Part shown: positions 31,892-40,373 of the stretch, in pieces
Numbering within the stretch: position 1 is the first letter of the stretch
How the letters are laid out: the number at the start of each line of letters is the position of its first letter
From: LMUY01 sp965198895
Lineage (GTDB): Bacteria > Pseudomonadota > Alphaproteobacteria > Acetobacterales > Acetobacteraceae
Length of the DNA: 64,000 nucleotides
Assembly: GCA_965198895.1 (NCBI GenBank)
Contig: OZ240676.1
Span: 3,224,001 to 3,288,000 of the forward strand
Direction of reading: 5' to 3'
Position numbers and translations under genes: made by a program
Notes under the pieces: model-generated
Databases searched by the model: none
Told to the model about the DNA's origin: nothing
Seen by the model: the letters and a program-made list of their open reading frames with translations, nothing else

Positions 31892-32509
31892 TTGCCAATT
31901 ACCTATGAGGCACTGCTTAGCAAGTTTGGTTTCGCGCCGGATCGCGATCCGTTCAAAAGCGTAAATGCAACTGAGGAACGCCGTTTCCTACCTGAATATT
32001 TCGTCGCACCTCCGTTTTTTGAGTCAGTGTGGGGAAATTCGCATTTTCCAAAGAGTTGCGTTGTGTTCGCTCCAACAGGTGCCGGGAAAACAGCCCAAGT
32101 CATTATGTTGCAAGAGCGCGCCTCGTCTGAAGAAAAATCGTCCGTATTGACTCTTCTTTATGACGACTTTGAGCGACAGGGAATATTGTCAATCGAAGGT
32201 GCAACTATAGAAAGGCATCTCCATGCTATAAATAGAATAGCGGTCGTGGCGATCCTCAAAGCTATAGGTAACTCTGAGGCGTCATTGTTTGGCTCGGTGG
32301 GCTTGTCGGCCACTGAGCGTGAGGAGGTGGCTTATCTTGCCGGTAGATACCTCGGTGGTGCCTCGGAGGAGGCTTTAGTCGCATCGCTGAGATCTATCCG
32401 GAGTCCAGCGCAGAAGTTGTCTGACGCAGTTGGGTCAGTGGCGACCGCGATTCCTGTTGTCGCTGCTGGTCTGAAACTTCTCAGCATAGAGCCTGTATCT
32501 ACCACGCTA
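31892..32509 (+). pseudogene. P-loop ATPase, N-terminal fragment (interrupted by IS630-type element)
   Basis: Codons 1-206 of a gene split by two insertion sequences. TTG 31892 is preceded by AAGGGAG at 31877-31883, a good ribosome-binding site at 8-base spacing; a GTG at 31868 is the alternative. The fragment begins LPITYEALLSKFGFAPDRDP and carries a Walker-A motif APTGAGKT (codons 60-67), after which come the strand LTLLYDDFE and a long helical region. In the present DNA the frame runs five codons into the insertion and stops at 32524. Its A+T content is higher than the neighbouring core genes. The pattern resembles the Sll1717-type P-loop ATPases; this family match is from memory and moderate in certainty. 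Confidence 0.8.
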
Positions 32510-33601
32510 GTGGTGCGAATCTAACGCTTGGTGCCCGCGCCTGACGGCGGCGATGATTTCGTCGGGGTCTTTTGTCCATTGGAAGGGCTTCGGGTTCTGG
32601 TTCGCGTCTTTGACGAAGCGGTTGATGGCAGCTTGCAGGGCAACGATGGAGTGGAACACGCCGCGTTTGAGCCTGCGCCTGGTCAGCTTGGCGAAGAAGC
32701 CCTCGACGGCGTTGATCCAGGATGCCGACGTGGGCGTGAAGTGGAAGGTGAAGCGCTCGTGCCGACCAAGCCACTCAATGACCTTGGGATGTTTGTGTGT
32801 TGCATAGTTGTCGAGCACGACGTGGACCTGCTTGTTGGCCGGAACCTGGTTCTCGACGACGTTCAGAAAACGGATGAACTCCTGGTGGGTGTGGCGCTGC
32901 ATACACCGGCCGATGACGTTGCCTTCGAGCACGTTGAAGGCGGCGAACAGGGTGGTGGTGCCGTTCCTTTTATAGTCGTGGGTCATGGTGCCGCATCGCC
33001 CTTTCTTCAGAGGCAGGCCTGGCTGGGTTCGGTCGAGTGCTTGGATCTGACTTTTCTCGTCCACGGACAGCACGACGGCATGCTCCGGCGGATTGACGTA
33101 GAGGCCGACGATATCGCGCACTTTGGCGGCGAACTGCGGATCGTTGGACAGCTTGAATTGTCGTATTTGATGTGGCCGCAAGCCATGGCTGCGCCAGATG
33201 CGATGCACCGAACTGATGCCGATTGCGCAGATCGTGGCGACGGCCGCCGCCGTCCAGTGCGTGACTTCACCCGGCGGCTCGCTCAACGTCAGTGCCACCA
33301 CGCGCTCAGTGAGCGCGTCGCCGAGCGGCGGGATGCGCGACGGGCGCGTCTTGTCGACCAGCAATCCGTCCGTGCCCGCTTCCATGAAGCGCTGCTGCCA
33401 CCGCCATATGCAGGTCTTGGCTTTGCCCGTGGCGCGCATGATCTCGTTAGTTCCGACGCCCTGAGCGGACAGCAGCACGATTTGCGCACGCCATACGTGC
33501 TTCTGTGGACTATTCCGATCGGCCACTATCTCAGCCAAACGGATGTGATCGGAGGAGCTAAGGCTGATGGCGATCCCGGTGCGCATGCCGTAGACTCGCA
33601 T
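32507..33601 (-). CDS. IS630-family transposase
   Basis: 364 residues, apparently intact. The N-terminal helix-turn-helix (RDG-like region SAQGVGTNEIMRATGKAKTC, then IWRWQQRFMEAGTDGL) and a second HTH precede the DDE catalytic core: VVLSVDEKSQIQALDRTQPG, VHVVLDNYATHKHPKVIEW, and SASWINAVEGFFAKLTRR with the final glutamate. The TAG stop is made of the TA target duplication plus the adjoining host base, i.e. the element itself carries no stop codon at this end. Confidence 0.93.
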   Translation of the reverse strand: MRVYGMRTGIAISLSSSDHIRLAEIVADRNSPQKHVWRAQIVLLSAQGVGTNEIMRATGKAKTCIWRWQQRFMEAGTDGLLVDKTRPSRIPPLGDALTERVVALTLSEPPGEVTHWTAAAVATICAIGISSVHRIWRSHGLRPHQIRQFKLSNDPQFAAKVRDIVGLYVNPPEHAVVLSVDEKSQIQALDRTQPGLPLKKGRCGTMTHDYKRNGTTTLFAAFNVLEGNVIGRCMQRHTHQEFIRFLNVVENQVPANKQVHVVLDNYATHKHPKVIEWLGRHERFTFHFTPTSASWINAVEGFFAKLTRRRLKRGVFHSIVALQAAINRFVKDANQNPKPFQWTKDPDEIIAAVRRGHQALDSHH

Positions 33602-33655
33602 GACGCGCGATCAACGGGAATCCTCCACGGGACTCTTCCGTCAGGTGTTATCCAC
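32510..33655 (-). mobile_element. IS630-family insertion sequence inserted in the ATPase gene
   Basis: A 1146-bp element flanked by TA on both sides (32508-32509 and 33656-33657), the target duplication expected for IS630/Tc1-mariner transposons. The ends share GTGG and an imperfect inverted repeat. Deleting the element and one TA joins codon CTA (32507-32509) to GTT (33658) in frame, so the insertion boundaries are well supported. Confidence 0.92.
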
Positions 33656-33657
33656 TA

Positions 33658-34514
33658 GTTGGCCTTCTTACCGCTGCAAGATCTATAAAATTTGCGGGCA
33701 AGCAAGGGGACTCGATTTCAGCGACTGATCGAAACGAATGGTTTGACTTTGAAAGATGTCTTAGGCTTCTGAAATACTTCTACTCATCAACATATATATT
33801 GGTAGATAGAGTTGATGAGACATCTTTCACTACAAGAAATGCTGAATCATCTTTTCGCCTTGTCAGTGATCTTGTGACAAATCTTGCACTGTTGAACCCA
33901 AACGATTCGGCGTGGTGTTTCAAATTCTTCCTATGGGATGCCGTCCAGTCATATTACCTTGAGCGAGGCCGCACTGACCGAATTGAGACGCACGTTCTTG
34001 AATGGTCTTCGGAACAACTTGCAATGATGCTAGATCGAAGAGTTGTGTATTATTCCAATCACACCGTAAACAGATTCATCGACCTTTTTGAAGATAGGCC
34101 TGACGTTGATAATTCGATAAGAATACAGGATCTAATAATACTCTTCTCAAGCGGTTCTCCGCGGGATTCCATAAGGCTGACGCAGAGAATATTTCGAAGC
34201 TATCTAGATGCTTTAAACAGGGATGCGATCACCATAGAAATGTGTCAAGCGAAAATTCCAGTATACTCTGTACATGAGGGAATTGCAACTTTTTCACGGG
34301 AGCGCTTCGTTGAACTTCTACCTGTGCAAGAGATGCGGAGACAAATGGAATCGGTTCACCGTGTTTGTCTTACATCTTCAACATTCACGACCAGCGTTCA
34401 GAAAATCTCGGCTAACGCGGCAAATAGCAAAATTGCGTCTTGGAAACAAACGGGTGCAGTAAGGCAGGTTGGTGACATCATGATGAACAGAACCGGTAAG
34501 CCGAACCGACTATA
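33658..34514 (+). pseudogene. P-loop ATPase, central fragment (between the two insertion sequences)
   Basis: Codons 207-491 of the disrupted ATPase (the codon for residue 492 is split by the IS5-type element). The frame is open from the IS630 boundary, beginning VGLLTAARSIKFAGKQGD, and contains YILVDRVDE (about codons 252-260), a hydrophobic strand ending in acidic residues that fits a Walker-B/sensor position. A helical C-terminal region follows, and then a winged-helix-like end (WKQTGAVRQVGDIMMNRTGK). A stop (TAG 34513-34515) is created exactly by the second insertion. Marked A+T richness compared with flanking core genes suggests horizontal origin. Confidence 0.8.
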
Positions 34515-35818
34515 GGGCACCTCGAAAAATTCGCTTCCACGACGCGATCGCAATGAGTTTCAAGTGGGTGGCAAACAATCGCGGAGTGTGACCCGTGGGA
34601 CAGATGGGTTTTTTCGATCTGAGCTGTCGCTATGAGGGATTGGACCGCAAGCAGGACCCGCTGCGACTGATCGCCAGACTGGTGGCATGGGAGACCTTCC
34701 GTCCGAAGTTGAATGCGGCCTTCCAGAAGGCCGGTCTGCGCACCGAGGCTAATGACCGCAAGAGTAACGCAGGGCGCAAGCCGTGGGACGAGGTGGTGGT
34801 GTTCAAGGCGCTGGTGCTGCAGTCGCTCTACAATCTCTCCGACGAGCAAACCGAATACCAGCTCCGTGACCGTCTCTCTTTCATGCGCTTTCTCGGCCTC
34901 GGCCTGGAGGACGGCGTGCCGGACGCGACCACGCTGTGGCTGTATCGCGAGGCATTGGTGAAAGCCGGCATGGTGGAGACGCTGTTTTGCATGTTCGACG
35001 CCTTTCTGCGCGAGCAGGGCTACAAGGCGATGGGCGGACAGATCGTGGACGCCAGCATCGTGCAAGCGCCGAAGCAGCGCAATTCGCGCGAGGAGAACGA
35101 GATCGTCAAGTCCGGCGCAGAGCCAAAGGACTGGGAGAACAAGCCGGCGAAGCGGCGGCAAAAAGACGTGGATGCTCGCTGGACGCAAAAGAACGGGCGC
35201 AGCTTTTACGGCTACAAGAACCATATCGGCATCGACCGGCGCTACAAATTCGTGCGCCGCTATTCGGTGACCAGCGCCGAACGGCACGACAGCCAGGAGA
35301 TCGACAACCTGATCGATGCCGACAATACCTGCGCCGACATCTGGGGCGACAGTGCCTACCGCTCCGCCGAGATCGAGGAGAGGCTTGCCCATCGCGGTTT
35401 GCGCAGCCGCATCCATCGCCGCGCGGCACGGGGCCGCAAACTCACCAAGCGCGAGCAGGCCGGTAACACCACGCGCTCACGCACGCGCGCCCGCGTCGAG
35501 CACGTGTTCGGCCACAACGTCACCGCCATGGGTGCGAAGATCGTGCGCACCATCGGACTGGCGCGAGCGAGGGCGAAGATCGGCATGATGAACCTTGCCT
35601 ACAACATGAGCCGCTTCGCGACCCTGCATCGCATGGCGGCAAGCCCGCCGTAAATCGCTCTTATCGGGAGGAGTCTGTCTAAGGTAAGAAAACCGACCAG
35701 ACGAAGGCAAAAACACCTAGAAACGCCGCCAAGGTGGCGCAGCGAGGCGCGTCCCCAAACCTGCGCCGTCATCGAGCACGCTGTAGAAGCCAAAATCGTC
35801 AGTTACTTCGAGGTGCCC
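34515..35818 (+). mobile_element. IS5-family insertion sequence inserted in the ATPase gene
   Basis: A 1304-bp element with terminal inverted repeats: 34511-34526 (TATAGGGCACCTCGAA) is a perfect 16-bp inverse of 35807-35822. The outermost TATA on each side is either part of the repeat or a target duplication. Because the site is TA-rich, the exact duplication is ambiguous. Treating TATA as a 4-bp duplication restores the ATPase reading frame into the downstream fragment; treating TA as a 2-bp duplication does not. Confidence 0.9.
34595..35653 (+). CDS. IS5-family transposase
   Basis: 352 residues in a single intact frame. The N-terminal region has RPKLNAAFQKAGLRTEAN and the domain KPWDEVVVFKALVLQSLYNL followed by DEQTEYQLRDRLSFMRFLGL. 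The DDE core is visible as GQIVDASIVQAPKQRNSREE, DIWGDSAYRS and RARVEHVFGHNVTAMGAK (the Y-R-K/R-E-like signature around the last glutamate). It lies within the inverted repeats of the element and reads in the direction of the host gene. Confidence 0.94.
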   Translation: MGQMGFFDLSCRYEGLDRKQDPLRLIARLVAWETFRPKLNAAFQKAGLRTEANDRKSNAGRKPWDEVVVFKALVLQSLYNLSDEQTEYQLRDRLSFMRFLGLGLEDGVPDATTLWLYREALVKAGMVETLFCMFDAFLREQGYKAMGGQIVDASIVQAPKQRNSREENEIVKSGAEPKDWENKPAKRRQKDVDARWTQKNGRSFYGYKNHIGIDRRYKFVRRYSVTSAERHDSQEIDNLIDADNTCADIWGDSAYRSAEIEERLAHRGLRSRIHRRAARGRKLTKREQAGNTTRSRTRARVEHVFGHNVTAMGAKIVRTIGLARARAKIGMMNLAYNMSRFATLHRMAASPP

Positions 35819-35822
35819 TATA

Positions 35823-36327
35823 TACATTTTCCGATCCACGATCGGCATTTTGTGCGTCGGGAACGACTTTAGACAAATTTTGTGAGAACAAGGTCCGACG
35901 TTGTTCTCACTGCAGCGCAATACAAATCCGCGATTGGGACATAGGCAATCAACATGGCCAGTGCACGGCGTGCCAAGGTGTTCTTGAATCGAACGGTCGG
36001 CCTTCATGGGAGCCCCCGAGCCCGCTCCTTCGAGCGGTGCGTCGTGAACTCACCGCCGCTCTCCCAGACGCGAGCTACGTGCGTTTGATAGCGGATGATC
36101 TGGGTTTCGAAATCGATGATTTGGAAGCGGAGCAGTTTGCTTCAGTCGAAATGTGGTGGAAATGGCTGTTAAATTCGTCGATCGACCTGGGACCTGAAAA
36201 ATTCTGTGAATTGGTTAACGAAGTGATGGAGCGAGTTCCGAGTGATAAGACAGAACAGCTTGCCTTGCTGAAGAAAGAAGCTGATCACGCGTTAACCAAT
36301 GCTGGCTTGTATTCTCTTAATCCTTGA
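35823..36327 (+). pseudogene. C-terminal fragment of the ATPase: zinc ribbon and EAD1-like domain
   Basis: Codons 492-659 of the reconstructed gene. It continues as TFSDPRSAFC, an extension expected after the winged-helix end (GKPNRLY-TFSDPR). A zinc ribbon follows, with Cys519, Cys522, Cys539 and Cys542 (CSHC-x16-CTAC). The last hundred residues (about 36019-36324) form a helical domain: LLRAVRRELTAALPDASYVR, LIADDLGFEIDDLE, WWKWLLNSSIDLGPEKFCEL and NEVMERVPSDKTEQLALL. The spacing of hydrophobic residues resembles the effector-associated EAD1 domain, an adaptor module of bacterial conflict systems. No start codon with a ribosome site was seen, so it is likely silent. Confidence 0.7.
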
Positions 36328-36613
36328 GCAAGTGACGAGCCTTGCAGGCTTGACTGACGCCGACCTCCGTCTGCCATGGTATCGGGCGAAGGGGGCAATG
36401 ACGGTGAACTCGCGACAAAGGCCTTACCGCCCGTATCGGGCTTGAGCGATGCGGGATTACTGGCTAAATTCTGATCTCTCGGTCGCGCGTCGATCGAGCC
36501 ATACTCGGACGACGGCAACCGCCTGTTCCCGCATTGCCCAAGCGCAATACGGGCTACGCTCTTCTGAGATAGCCCCAATGAGCTGGGGCGGTCGGATCTT
36601 CTGAAACGGCAAG
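36328..36613. other. 286-bp intergenic region, nothing recognised
   Basis: Between the end of the disrupted ATPase gene and the convergent hypothetical gene. It contains no convincing frame, hairpin or repeat that I could identify; its composition is intermediate between the A+T-rich island and the core genes, suggesting the right edge of the island lies about here. Confidence 0.5.
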
Positions 36614-37078
36614 TCAAACCGTCAGCATTGCCTTGGCAATCGCCCGGTCGTGGCCGATACGCTCTAAAAGCTGCAGCGCACGCGGCGTGGGGTCACCGAC
36701 TTGATACTGATCAGGCCCAAGCATCTTCCTACGGTTCAGTTCGATCGTGCTAAGAAGATCGAAATCGACTTCCTCAACGAGGCAGTTCCACCCGTCTGGT
36801 GAGCGCCGCGACCACCCGTTCGTATGATACACAAGCATCTTCAAGCGGGAACTATAACCCCGGTAATCAAAGGCGATCGTGCCATTCGTGACGTAGATAT
36901 GGTTCCCGGCAAACCCGTCACCCGGCAGAATTCGCTCTGCATAGAAGCCTGGCAACGGCGGTGATCTCAGAAACACACCGGCAAGGATGTGGCAGGCACC
37001 ATTCCCGAAAAAGATTCTGTCGGGGAGCGCCCATCGACGTACCGGGTCCTGTTTCACGCCTGGTTTCATTTTATACAT
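36614..37078 (-). CDS. Conserved hypothetical protein
   Basis: 154 residues with a coherent globular composition. Segments such as LPDRIFFGNGACHILAGVFL, FYAERILPGDGFAGNHIYVT, TIAFDYRGYS and RRKMLGPDQYQVGDPTPRAL look conserved and match, from memory, an uncharacterised protein widespread in rhizobia and relatives. No catalytic motif, signal or membrane segment is obvious. Starts at 37078 and 37069 are both possible. It runs towards the disrupted ATPase gene. Confidence 0.75.
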   Translation of the reverse strand: MYKMKPGVKQDPVRRWALPDRIFFGNGACHILAGVFLRSPPLPGFYAERILPGDGFAGNHIYVTNGTIAFDYRGYSSRLKMLVYHTNGWSRRSPDGWNCLVEEVDFDLLSTIELNRRKMLGPDQYQVGDPTPRALQLLERIGHDRAIAKAMLTV

Positions 37079-37204
37079 GGCTTGATCCTAAATCGCTGCA
37101 GGGCGGTGCTGCTCCAAGCCCATCCTGTCTCCCACGACACAGCGGCCTCGAACGCACCGCAAAAAACTTGAAACTCCCCCACCACGCGTGTTCCACATTC
37201 GTTC

Positions 37205-37867
37205 GTGCCAGCCCACCCCATCCCCGTCGAGCCACCACCCCCCGCCGACTCGCAAAGCGACGACGCGCAGTACTACCGCCGCATCCTCCACAAAATCCTC
37301 GACGTCGGCACCGACCTCATCGACCTGATCCAGGCCGAGGCCAAAGCGCAGGCGGCCAGCCTCGCCACCGCGCCGGCCGCCGCCGTCGAGGCGACCGACG
37401 GCATCCGGCCCGATCTCAGTTTCGCGTTCGATCGGGTGGCGCGTGCCATGCGGCGCACCATCATGCTGGCGGACAAGATCACCGAAGACGCCAAAGCGCG
37501 GGCGAACGGCACCGCGCGGCACCGGGCCGCCGGACGCAAGCAGATCATCCGCGAGGTCGAGGATGTCATCCAGCGTGAAGCCAAAGGCGACCGGGGCGAC
37601 GGGCTGCTGGCCGAACTGGCGGAACGGCTCGAGCAAGCCGATCTGGACGACGACATCGATACGCGCCCGATCGACGACATCATCACCGATCTCTGCCGCG
37701 ATCTCGGCCTCACCGCGTCCTATGGCACCCACCCCTGGAAGCGCCGCACGCCCGAGGATGTTGCCGAGCTCTGCGTCCGGGCCGCCGCGCCGGCCGTGCC
37801 CATCGCCTTGCAGACGCGGCCCGGCATCGCGGCCGGGGACGTGCGGGCCGTGGGGCCGCCTGCTTAG
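37205..37867 (+). CDS. Hypothetical helical protein
   Basis: 220 residues from GTG 37205. After a proline-rich start (PIPVEPPPPADSQSDD) it is strongly helical and charged: AQYYRRILHKILDVGTDLID, FDRVARAMRRTIMLADKITE, and RPIDDIITDLCRDLGLTASY. The end is alanine/proline-rich. The amphipathic helices suggest a DNA- or protein-binding role, but no family was recognised. Codon use matches the core genes. It is followed by the first pair of GAGAGGG-type palindromes. Confidence 0.7.
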   Translation: MPAHPIPVEPPPPADSQSDDAQYYRRILHKILDVGTDLIDLIQAEAKAQAASLATAPAAAVEATDGIRPDLSFAFDRVARAMRRTIMLADKITEDAKARANGTARHRAAGRKQIIREVEDVIQREAKGDRGDGLLAELAERLEQADLDDDIDTRPIDDIITDLCRDLGLTASYGTHPWKRRTPEDVAELCVRAAAPAVPIALQTRPGIAAGDVRAVGPPA

Positions 37868-37881
37868 GCGCTGCCTGGCTG

Positions 37882-38063
37882 CTCCCTCTCCCGCTAGCGG
37901 GAGAGGGCCGGGGTGAGGGCCGCTTGGCGACGCGCTTGCAGCCGGCCGGAGAATCACAAAGGCGGGCGAGGCCGTTCGCGGGCGTGGGAACGCAATAGGG
38001 TGGCCTGGTGGCGAAGGGGCCCTCACCCCGGCCCTCTCCCGTGAAGGACGGGAGAGGGAGAAG
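37882..38063. repeat. Inverted pair of GAGAGGGCCGGGGTGAGGG palindromes (copy set 1)
   Basis: Two units in opposite orientation: 37882-37920 (CTCCCTCTCCCG, loop, CGGGAGAGGGCCGGGGTGAG) and 38020-38063, its reverse complement type. Each unit is a hairpin with a G-rich tail, and together they form a BIME-like pair around about 100 bp of unique sequence. The same arrangement occurs at 47271-47393 and 50572-50693, and a single unit occurs at 60694-60734. Confidence 0.85.
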
Positions 38064-38080
38064 AGGGCTGCGGTTTCCGC

Positions 38081-39478
38081 TCAGGCGGGGTCCACTGCCT
38101 CCACCGGCGCGCCGCCGGCTTCGATCGCTTCGCCGGCCAGCAGGCACAGATCCTCGCGGAAGCGGCCGGCGATCACCTGCACGCCGACCGGCACCGTGCC
38201 CACCAGCCCCGTCGACACCGTCAGGCCCGGCATGCCGATCAGCGGCAACGCGATCTGCGTCATCTGCGCCGCCCACACCCGGGCAAAGGCGGCGTCGCCC
38301 TGCTGGTCCAAATCATCGGGAAAGGGGAGCTCGGCCGAGACAGGGAGCAGCAGCACCGGGGTCTGCTCCAGGAAAAGGCGCCACTGGCGGGCGATGGCGT
38401 TGCGCCGGGTCAGCAGGCGGGAGTACGCGGCCATGTCCACCGAACGCGCGGTCGCGGCGTGGAACCGCAGCACGGTGAGCGCACCCGGATCGCCCTCGGA
38501 CTCGGCGGCGGCGAGCATGCCGTCATAGCCGTCGCCCAGCCAGAGCCGGGTCTGCAGATCGGCGGCCTCACGCATCGGTGGGATGTCGTGGATCAGCTCG
38601 ACGGTCCAGCCGGCGGCCTCCAGGCGGTGCGCGGCGGCGGTCAGGGCGGCGGCGATCTCGGGGGCGGTGTCCAGGCCGTCGGGGCGCAGGCAGAGGGCGG
38701 CGCGTTTGGGCAGGTCGGGGCCGGTGAGCGGGGCGGGGGTCCACCAGGGGTCGCGCAGGTCGGGCGCCGCCATGGCCGCGAGACCCAGGCGCAGGTCGGC
38801 GATGGTGCGGGCGAGCGGGCCGGACACGGCGGTGAGCTGCGGGCCGATCGAGCGCTCCGGCGAGGACGGGTTCCAGGCGGGCACCCGGCCCGGCGTCGGG
38901 CGCAGGCCGTGCACGCCGCAGGCATAGGCCGGGTAGCGGATCGACCCGGCGATGTCGGTGCCATGCGCCAGGGCCCCGATGCCGGACGCCACCGCCGCCG
39001 CGGCCCCACCGGAGGAGCCGCCGGGGGTGCGCGCCGGGTCGCGCGGGTTCTTGGTGGCGCCGTGCAACAGGTTGCTGGTGAACCAGCGGTAGGAGAAGGC
39101 GGGCGTGTTGGTGCGCCCCACGATCACCGCGCCGGCGCGCAGCAGATTGTCCACTACGGGGTTGTTGGCCTGCGCCACCTGGTCGCGCTGCGCCACCAGG
39201 CCGTTGGTGGTGGGGAAACCGGCCTGGTCGGTGTTCACCTTCACCGTCACCGGCACGCCGGCGAGCACGCCCGGGTCGTCACCGCGGCCAATGGCGGCGT
39301 CCACGGCGTCGGCTTGCGCCAGGGTGGTTTCGGGCCGGTGGTCCACCACGGCGTTGATGGCCGGGTTCACGGCGTCGAGCCGGGCCAGGGCGTCGAGCGC
39401 GACCTCGCGCGCCGAGAGCTCGCGGCGGCGGACGCGGCCGGCCAGGGTTGCGGCGGGGAGGCGCCAAAGTTCGGACAT
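38081..39478 (-). CDS. Amidase family protein
   Basis: A 465-residue amidase-signature enzyme that hydrolyses a carboxamide; the substrate is not predictable. The Ser-cisSer-Lys triad is visible: the lysine in GVPVTVKVNTDQAG (about residue 80), the cis-serine in TPGGSSGGAAAAVASGIGAL, and the nucleophile in GTDIAGSIRYPAYACGVHGL. The C-terminal GMPGLTVSTGLVGTVPVGVQ and VIAGRFREDLCLLAGEAIE are typical ends of the family. Length fits stand-alone amidases rather than GatA of tRNA amidation. It lies 72 bases downstream of the NAD kinase gene on the same strand. Confidence 0.93.
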   Translation of the reverse strand: MSELWRLPAATLAGRVRRRELSAREVALDALARLDAVNPAINAVVDHRPETTLAQADAVDAAIGRGDDPGVLAGVPVTVKVNTDQAGFPTTNGLVAQRDQVAQANNPVVDNLLRAGAVIVGRTNTPAFSYRWFTSNLLHGATKNPRDPARTPGGSSGGAAAAVASGIGALAHGTDIAGSIRYPAYACGVHGLRPTPGRVPAWNPSSPERSIGPQLTAVSGPLARTIADLRLGLAAMAAPDLRDPWWTPAPLTGPDLPKRAALCLRPDGLDTAPEIAAALTAAAHRLEAAGWTVELIHDIPPMREAADLQTRLWLGDGYDGMLAAAESEGDPGALTVLRFHAATARSVDMAAYSRLLTRRNAIARQWRLFLEQTPVLLLPVSAELPFPDDLDQQGDAAFARVWAAQMTQIALPLIGMPGLTVSTGLVGTVPVGVQVIAGRFREDLCLLAGEAIEAGGAPVEAVDPA

Positions 39479-39550
39479 GCTCGCTCCTTGGATCGTGGGG
39501 TGCGGGCAGGTCCCAGCGAAGATCGTGCCGCGGGAGGCGATGGGCGCGAT

Positions 39551-40351
39551 CTAGACGGTGAATTGTTCCATGATGATCCGCTCCGACAGCGCCATGTCCG
39601 GATCGAACAGCACCGTCCACACCATCGTGCGGTCTTCGCTGACCGCAACCGACGCCACGTCGCGCACCTCGAAGGCATCCGCCACCGCGGCGACCGGGCG
39701 TTTCTCCGGCTCCAGCACCTCGAACAGCACGTCGGCCGTGCTCGGCAGCAGCGCCCCGCGCCAGCGGCGGGGCCGGAAGGCGCTGATCGGCGTCAGCGGC
39801 AGCAGATTGGCTGAAAGCGGCACGATCGGGCCGTGCGCCGACAAATTATAGGCGGTCGACCCGGCGGGCGTCGAAATCAGCACGCCGTCGCAGATCAGCT
39901 CCGCAATCCGCACCCGGCCGTCGACCGAGATCCGGATCTTGGCGGCCTGGCGCAACTGGCGCAGCAGGCTGACTTCGTTCAGCGCCACCGCCTCCTCCAC
40001 TGCGCCGGTTTGCGTCACGGCGTGCATGCGCAGCGGGTGCAGCAGGGCGGCCTGCGCGTCGGCCAGCCGGCGGGGCAGGTCCGCCTCGTTGAACGGGTTC
40101 ATCATGAAGCCGACCGAGCCGCAATTCATGCCGTAGATCGGGGTCGGCTGCCCGGTCATCGCGTGCAGCGTCTCCAGCAGGTGACCGTCGCCGCCGAGCG
40201 CCACCACCACCTGGGCGTCGGCCACCGAAGCGTTGCCGTACAGCTCGATCAGGCGGGCCCGGCTTTCTTCCGCCACGGTGGTGGTGGCGGCCGTGAAGGC
40301 AATGCGCTCGATCGGCGGCACGGCCGGGGTGTCCCCGGGCGAGCCGCTCAT
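39551..40351 (-). CDS. nadK: NAD kinase
   Basis: 266 residues from ATG 40351 (a start at 40420 would add a low-complexity stretch). It phosphorylates NAD to NADP. The GGDGHLLETLH motif (GGDG, nucleotide-binding) is near residue 55, followed by YGMNCGSVGFMMN, ALNEVSLLRQ (NE motif) and CDGVLISTPAGSTAYNLSAHGPIVP (split here from the longer conserved block). C-terminal strands complete the fold. It follows a small membrane-protein gene and precedes the amidase gene. Confidence 0.96.
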   Translation of the reverse strand: MSGSPGDTPAVPPIERIAFTAATTTVAEESRARLIELYGNASVADAQVVVALGGDGHLLETLHAMTGQPTPIYGMNCGSVGFMMNPFNEADLPRRLADAQAALLHPLRMHAVTQTGAVEEAVALNEVSLLRQLRQAAKIRISVDGRVRIAELICDGVLISTPAGSTAYNLSAHGPIVPLSANLLPLTPISAFRPRRWRGALLPSTADVLFEVLEPEKRPVAAVADAFEVRDVASVAVSEDRTMVWTVLFDPDMALSERIIMEQFTV

Positions 40352-40373
40352 GCCGAGGCCGGACGGGAACGGG

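Noticed and set aside
34274..34462. Alternative frame with a CKRCGDKW motif in the central ATPase fragment
   Set aside because: Looks zinc-finger-like, but the main frame is continuous from Walker-B to the winged-helix-like end and joins in frame on both sides, so the alternative is coincidental.
35678..35872. Plus-strand frame ending HFPIHDRHFVRRERL near the right end of the IS5-type element
   Set aside because: It crosses the insertion boundary, so most of it is IS sequence. Only the alternative 2-bp target duplication would make it host sequence, and it stops at once.
35717..36007. 96-codon minus-strand frame overlapping the zinc-ribbon fragment
   Set aside because: It runs through the IS terminus and opposite the CSHC/CTAC ribbon, which has clear structure; no motif supports the minus frame.
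31892..36327. Composite transposon made by the two insertion sequences
   Set aside because: The elements belong to different families (IS630 and IS5) with different ends and target sites; each has its own duplication, so they inserted independently.
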